Below are positions 58,376 through 64,000 of a DNA stretch of 64,000 bases, one piece after another. Origin of the DNA: Heliocybe sulcata. Lineage: Eukaryota > Basidiomycota > Agaricomycetes > Gloeophyllales > Gloeophyllaceae. The position numbers and the translations under genes are program-made. Within the stretch, counting starts at the first letter, position 1; each line of letters starts with the position of its first letter. The stretch lies in NCBI GenBank assembly GCA_004369045.1, contig ML213534.1, positions 104,157 to 168,156 on the forward strand. The letters are read 5' to 3'. The notes beneath the pieces are model-generated. The model ran no database searches. It saw nothing but the letters and a program-made list of their open reading frames with translations, and was not told the DNA's origin.

Positions 58376-59959
58376 CGTTCGCGTCGGTATACAAAAGAGC
58401 ATAGAGAGTGGGCACCAGCAATGCTTTGCGAGGAGGAGATCCTGGGTCCTATAGAAACATGGGCGATGCCAGTGTCCTCGCGGAAGTAGCGTGGGGAGTC
58501 GCGTGGATTGCAGTGGGCTTCCATGAGGCTGTGCAGCGGCTGTGCAGAGAGTCCCTGTCACAAGTGACATGTCACAGGCCACAATCGCCCAGCGCGCGGG
58601 CTGCATGACTGTCAACAGGTCTACACAACGCTGATTTTCGCAGCCGTCAGAATGGATAGAAAGAGAGCTACAAGATGATTTGCAACCGTGATTCAAGCTT
58701 GCGTTCTCCATTTTATAGGTCGTCGTGAGGTGTGCCACGAGGTTGCACTTTGGCCACTCGCCACAATGCCACTCGTCAGGGTGGACAAAACCTGCTATAA
58801 GGAGCATAGTGTAAGTAAACCTCTTTGTGTGCCCTTCATAAAGGCTGTCTCGCTCATGCGCGTCAAAACACAAAAGGATGATCGATACCGAGAAAGCATC
58901 TTCCTGTTCAAATTGTCCTTCCGTCGGGGACGTCTGTATATCAAAAATGCAGCGAAAGCAAGATAAATTTCGCACATTGATGACATCTGTATGTGCAATT
59001 CAGTCTATTCTTCAGCTCTCATAGCAATATCCAAGCCCGGGCACGAAGCAATGCGGATAATTACGCAGGCCACATATATGTGATGGGACCACACCCGTAT
59101 CTCCAATGACTGTGAGAGGATCAAACCGCTATGATGTCCGCCCTATAGTCATCTAGTACGCTCAAGGCCTACTACAGACCCGATATAGAGGACAGACCTT
59201 CATCAATCACTGCACTGCGCACGCCGAGTCGACGAATTGCCGCAACTCCTGGTTCCGTCCAATCCTGATAGGGCTTCTTACTTGCACCGATGGGTTCAAA
59301 CAGGTAAGAATCTCTGATACATGATGCCTGAGAATGCCATAGTACTCAGACTTGGTGTCCAATCTCATTGGGACGTGATACTACCCCGTGCTAGAACCAC
59401 TCATCTTTCTGATTGACCATCATCGTCTAATTCTGCACCTTCACAACATATCGGCAGCAATACAACTGGCAGTTATACGGCGCCATCGTCACAGAGACGT
59501 CAGATCACACTTCGCCCAAACCCACCACTTACCGCGGCTGGGCACCCTAAGTGTGGTATCCCTAGCAATCTCCTCTCTGATCAGCATCACGCTCCTGTGA
59601 TAGAGTGCCCACATGGAGGAGCATTGGAGTCCTATACGAAGGCTAGCAGAGCTATGACCGCGATACAGGGTAGCGGCGAACCTGGAGGAGTCAAACCGGC
59701 ATATTCCGCGGACATTGCATTTGTATTTCGATGGCCAGAACTCGACATCCCGACATCCCTTCGCGGGCGAATAGACGGGCAGGTAGCAGTACTGGATGAG
59801 CCTTAGACTGCGCATCTAGAGGGAATGCGAGCTATGGTCTCGCATGCGAAGAACACGGCCGGTGTCTTAGTCTCCCGGACTCGGCGGTAACACAGCTGAA
59901 GTGGCAAGACATAAAAGCTTTCAGAGGTCATGCACAAGGAACCATAAATTCAGCTCACC
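58376..59959. other. 1.6 kb intergenic, no gene seen
   Basis: Contains the promoter of the intact T5orf172 gene and, at its right end, a TATA element (CATAAAAG, 59910-59917) for the small secreted protein. The ORFs in it (93 codons at most) lack recognisable features. Confidence 0.4.
59910..59917 (+). promoter_or_regulatory. TATA box of the small secreted protein gene
   Basis: CATAAAAG about 43 bp before the ATG at 59960, giving a short leader. Confidence 0.55.
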
Positions 59960-60282
59960 ATGAAATTGGACACAGACTTCGTTGCACTCGCCTTGATCGC
60001 TGTACTCGGAGCTCAGCTTGCTCTCGCCTTGCCTCAGGGAGTCAAAGCAGGAGGTACGCACCAGAATACTTCTTGCGTTTTCTCGTGTAGTTTCTGATAC
60101 CGCCCATCTTTCCACAGAAGCTTCAGGTAAGTCGAAGATCCGATTCAAAGCATATCGTTATTCAATTGAAGTCCTGGGCAGCTCCCGAGGACTCCGGAAA
60201 GTGGGGCTTTCCGACCAACCTTTTCCCTACCGGCTGCTTCCCGACCACTATATACATACCGTTTCCCACCGTATGTGAGTGA
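59960..60282 (+). CDS. 67-residue small secreted protein
   Basis: The signal peptide MKLDTDFVALALIAVLGAQL, ALALPQG is followed by VKAGEASAPEDSGKWGFPTN and LFPTGCFPTTIYIPFPTVCE with a stop. Exon 1 ends at 60053 (GTACGC donor). A 9-base micro-exon (60118-60126, AAGCTTCAG) is bordered by CACAG and GTAAGT, and the last exon starts at 60182 after GGGCAG. Skipping the micro-exon would keep the frame, so two products three residues apart are possible. The mature peptide has two cysteines and repeated FPT motifs and is otherwise unlike known families. A TATA box at 59910-59917 supports the start. Confidence 0.6.
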
Positions 60283-61499
60283 ATTAACTAATCGTCCTTG
60301 AAAGGTTCTAGTAGACTCACCTCCTTGACGTGACAGCGGTCGAGCCAGACTGGTGGGGAAAGCGTGCTGAGTCTGAGGGAGCCAACTCCCTTGAGAACTG
60401 AAGCAGGCAAGATCAGCATAGTCAACAAGATTTTGCAGGCAGGGAGTTCCGGGGACTTGATTAAACGTAGAGGGTGTGTTCCGCGTGGATTGCTGGACGA
60501 ATGACCTTGTCGGGATGTAGCCTCGATATATGTGCATAGTACGAGCGTTGCTCACAAAACCACATTTTCTGGACATAAATCTATGCGGACTATACCTGTG
60601 CCAAAAGCCCTAGCTAATTGGTTGCATTGAAGACGACAAGTGACTATATGTCAGATGAGTACTTTAGTACGCTTTTTGCAAGCGTATATAACTTAGAACA
60701 CACATCACCGTTAGCGCCAGCGCATATGGATACTATTATCATAGGCAGTGGATATGGAGTCCGGACAATGGCAGCCTAGAGCCATCCCAGCATGCAGTAG
60801 ACTGCCAGCACAGGGTGAAAATCCTGATAACCGCCTGGAGAAGTCTGGTGCAGATTCCGTTCCAGCGTTCCCAAAAAAGGAAGTTGACCGCGATTCAATT
60901 CACCAATTTGCATACAGGTATCGCCGAAGGACATGTATCCTTCAGAAGGTCGATATGAGCATGGCAGTTGACAACAAAGTAGCGATCCTCTCCTGCGGCA
61001 CCTTATTGGGGCGGCAAAACCCGGGCGGTAACACCCTTGTATTTGAACCTTTCGCAATAGCATGCCGAAAGATGCCGAAAGAGAGCGGTCAATATGGGTC
61101 AACGGGAAACTCAGCACAACGTTTGTTGGCGGGAACTCGGAGTGAGATAGAGTATGTATTATTCTGATGTACATCTGCATTGCACAGTCCACTATTGCAC
61201 AATTAACAGGGGATAAAGACCAATAATCTACTAAAATCCGATTCGAGGGAGAAGAACAAGCATCGACCGTGCGCTACGTCCGCTCATCCACCTGATGCCC
61301 CTCGGACTCGATACATTTTACGCCATCGTCATCCCCAACCCCCACACCAAGCCACCGAGCTCCCGCACATGAACAACGCAAGACACAGATAATTGGAATC
61401 ACGAGGCCTTTGGTGGTAGGTATAAGGGACAGACGGATGGGTATAGGACACATGAAGGGTTGAGACACGGGGAAGGGATTCACAGGAATAGCGCCGGCA
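60283..61499. other. 1.2 kb intergenic, no gene seen
   Basis: Overlapping ORFs of about 140 codons on opposite strands (60748-61192) have no motif and no clear promoter, and I do not call them. The right end is the TBP 3' flank. Confidence 0.4.
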
Positions 61500-62670
61500 T
61501 CACGGCTTGCGGAACTCGCACAGCACCGTGTAGATGGTGTTGAATGCTGTATAGATCTCCTCCCGAACCTAACGTGCGAAGCAAGCAACAGCGGTCAGCA
61601 TCCAGTATGAAAACCTCGGACAGAACCCGGGTCAGGTATCATCTCGGCAGCGGCCTGCGCATGCCGTAGACTTTGAGAAAGATATGAAGAGGGTACTGTA
61701 CCTTGGCACCCGTCAATACAATCTTTCCCGACACGAAGACTAGCAGCACGACTTTGGGCTTGATCATACGGTAGATCAGACCGGGGAAGAGCTAGCGAGA
61801 CGTCAATATACTGGCAAAACGACAACCATTTCGACTTACCTCAGGCTCGTAACTGCTGAACTGTCCGTGGCTGTATGCCAGACCCTCCAACCGGATGGGG
61901 AACTTCACATCACAACTGCCGACGATGTTCTGAATCTTGAACTCGGAGAACTTCGCATCGAAGCCAAGCTTCTGGATAATACGCGCATACTTCCGCGACG
62001 CTAGCCGGGAGTCGTCTTCGGACTTGGCACCGGTGACGACCATCTTGCCCGACGCGAAGATCAAGGCGGTAGTCTTGGGGTCACGTATACGCATGATAAC
62101 AGCGGCGAAACGCTATGTGATGACGAACAACCAGAAGTTCGGCATGCACGCAGCGAATGTAAGATCAGTAATACTAACCTTAGGATTATACTCCGCATTC
62201 CTAGCGTGAAGCGCAATGGTCTTCAGATCCAGACGGCAGTCTAAGTTGACGGTGGCAACAATGTTCTGCAGCGTAGGCACGATGCCCTCGACCGCGGTGA
62301 TATGCTGCTGCTCGAGGGTGAGCGCCACAGGGGTGGCAGGCACAGCAGATGTCGACGGGCCAGCAACGGCATTGTTCTGGGTCGACGTTGCCGCCTGAGA
62401 ATCGGTAGGGGAGAACTGCGATCGCAAGGGCGACGGCTGACGGGGTTGATGGGGCTGAGGAGGGATGGTGGGTGTTGGGCCCGGCAGCGCCAAGTTCGGT
62501 GCAGGGAGATGCGGAGCAGCAGAAGGCAGCGCTAACGAGAAGCCATTCTGCTGCTGCTGATTTTGTTGCACCTGCTGCTGTTGCTGCGCGAACTGCTGCT
62601 GGCTGTTGAACTGATGCGGGGCGACGTTCGAGCGCCCGAACGTGACCTGACGTGTAGGCAAGAACGACAT
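61500..62670 (-). CDS. TBP: TATA-box binding protein
   Basis: General transcription factor of TFIID, SAGA partners and the Pol I and III initiation factors. Start [20 protein letters not shown] at 62670. The N-terminal domain is Gln- and Pro-rich ([20 protein letters not shown]). The saddle core begins [36 protein letters not shown] and continues after an intron [40 protein letters not shown]. The second repeat is [20 protein letters not shown], then [50 protein letters not shown]. Both direct repeats and all DNA-contact blocks are present. The N-terminal domain is longer than in yeast, as in other basidiomycetes. Confidence 0.97.
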
Positions 62671-63508
62671 ATTGTCTGACCGAGAGTATGTGTGATGATG
62701 TTGAGAGCGATGCGGGGAACGTGCGACGCGTCGGTCAAGGCGGAAAAATTGAACGCGTGAGAGGCGTGGGAAATGTCTGCGGCGGGGGAAGGGAAATGCA
62801 AGAGCAAGGGCAGAGGGCCTTCTTATATACGTGGGTGTTCAGACTCCGACGATCGAGTCAGAGACAAACACACGCAAACTCGCCGCCACACTCGTCTTAT
62901 CAATCAACCACCACGTCAAGCTGTCGGTTCCGCTTCGTGCCTCGTCGCGCCTCCTAGAATTCTTGGAATTTCGTCGTCGTCGCGAGCACTCACTCACCAA
63001 GCTCTCTGCATCTCCGGCGCTGTTCTGCACACTCACGAATTATCCTGGCTCTGTTCTCTGTTCAGACAGGCCTCACGAGCGCCTAACGGCGCCCACAAGT
63101 GTTATCCGGTTCCCACCTGCTATTACAAATCCCGCTTGCGCTAGAACGTCCTCAATCGATTCTCAATCAAAATGCTCTGCATTCTTGGAGATTGATGCTC
63201 CTCCTTTCACGCCGCGATTGTATGGTTCTTTGTTCTATCCTGTGAGACTTGCCTTTTGGTCGCGAGCAACGGGCGCTACGACACAATCACGAGTTTCCCG
63301 GGTGGACTTCGCGTGCACCGCTCCTTTCACGTTCTTGTCTGCTGGTCAACCTTATCATGATCAAACGCCCTTCCAAACCGGTATAGGACGATATCCGCGG
63401 GTATGAACTAACATGAAGGCGCGTAGTTGTGGAGATGGAGCTTTCCGGGACATGTCCAAACTGCCATTTGACGATGTCCGTCATATGTGATATCTGAGTC
63501 ATATTATG
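62671..63508. other. Intergenic, no gene called
   Basis: TBP promoter side and the 3' flank of the hydrolase gene. A 191-codon plus-strand frame (62831-63406) is rich in Ser, Arg, Pro and Ala and lacks any conserved block or splice partner. Confidence 0.4.
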
Positions 63509-64000
63509 CTACCACCACAAACGATGCGTACGGGATGCCCCTGAAGTGTGTTGCGTGGTTGGTGGTGATGACGGCGCGGGGCTTGTCGAGCTAGAATTGG
63601 AACAGTTGGCCAGTCCCATCGAGATAAGTTGGTTACCTGCTTCGATGAAGTAGTGATCTCCTGTGTATGCCATCAGTTACAGCTCGATACCGATACTGGA
63701 TATCGCAATGGAGCATACCGTATATGATCCCTGTGAGGTTATTCGGCGGGGAAGCAGGATTGTTTACTGTACCATTGGACAGTAGACTCTGCCATTCAGG
63801 TTTCCACGCAAACGCGGTGTTATCACTCAACAACTATCACATCATTGATAGGACAGCTCATATCAGTTCATTCATCTCAGAATACGGGTATAAACTGACC
63901 TTGATGGCCGCATCACTCCAGTATTGCGCTCCGGAGGTGTTTGAAGGAGATAAAGACGCCTCCTGCTGAGACAGCATGAGGAGACCGACAGTGGCGATCA
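63509..64000 (-). CDS. GH88/GH105-type unsaturated glucuronyl or rhamnogalacturonyl hydrolase, 3' part
   Basis: C-terminal exons of a secreted-type glycoside hydrolase that cleaves the unsaturated uronic acid left by polysaccharide lyases (pectin or glucuronan breakdown). The frame is open from the window edge: IATVGLLMLSQQEASLSPSN, TSGAQYWSDAAIK. After a GTCAGT..GATAG intron it reads LLSDNTAFAWKPEWQSLLSN and GTVNNPASPPNNLTG. After another intron comes the family block DHYFIEAGNQLISMGLANCS, then a Ser/Thr/Pro-rich end and TAG at 63509. The [DN]xYFIEA block at the end of the (alpha/alpha)6 barrel is the main evidence. The catalytic aspartates would lie beyond the window. Confidence 0.7.

Noticed and set aside
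60748-61192. Overlapping 139- and 138-codon ORFs on opposite strands
   Set aside because: They cover the same bases antisense to each other, and neither shows a motif, signal peptide or intron signals.
62831-63406. 191-codon plus-strand ORF upstream of TBP
   Set aside because: Biased composition (Ser, Arg, Pro, Ala), no conserved block, no promoter or splice context. It is most likely chance in a GC-balanced intergenic region.

Overview
The window is nuclear DNA of a filamentous basidiomycete, most likely an Agaricomycete near the Polyporales. Genes are dense and lie on both strands. They are cut by many 45-75 bp introns with GT-AG (rarely GC-AG) borders, and several families are typical of mushroom-forming fungi: DUF6534 membrane proteins, DUF7330 proteins, an Agaricomycete-type P450, tandem cupredoxins and tiny cysteine-rich secreted proteins. 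Two runs of N (25900-26126 and 53990-54459) are assembly gaps. I saw no tRNA, rRNA, CRISPR array or recognisable transposon. All gene models were joined by eye from splice signals and family similarity, so outer limits are firmer than individual exon borders.

Layout. 0-9.6 kb: 3' part of a KDM8/JMJD5-like JmjC protein, a two-module CCCH zinc-finger protein, a DUF6534 seven-helix protein, a P450 and a small hydrophilic protein. 10-21 kb: a plus-strand run of housekeeping genes: TBC1D5-like RabGAP, SDH1 flavoprotein, splicing factor SPF45, a methyltransferase and uracil-DNA glycosylase. 21-35.4 kb: a minus-strand run: PAN2, a poorly understood repeat-bearing locus, the Lcp5/neuroguidin homologue, NOT4 and PDCD5. 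35.5-43.7 kb: a two-domain cupredoxin, a mitochondrial protein of unknown role, RAD18, a DUF7330 protein and the CIA factor CIAO2. 44-47 kb: an accessory stretch with a ~130 bp tandem repeat array between a signal-peptide ORF and a C-terminal exon block, then a 55-residue cysteine-rich secreted protein. 48.6-64 kb: an F-box protein, DCN1, a small secreted or membrane protein, a tail-to-tail pair of T5orf172-domain paralogues, a 67-residue secreted protein, TBP and the 3' end of a GH88-type hydrolase.

The housekeeping genes cover mRNA deadenylation (PAN2, NOT4), splicing (SPF45), ribosome biogenesis (Lcp5), transcription (TBP), DNA repair (UNG, RAD18), cullin neddylation (DCN1), Fe-S assembly (CIAO2) and respiration (SDH1). 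The least explained parts are the repeated-exon locus at 26.2-27.2 kb, the repeat array at 44.8-45.75 kb and the paralogue pair at 55-58.4 kb.
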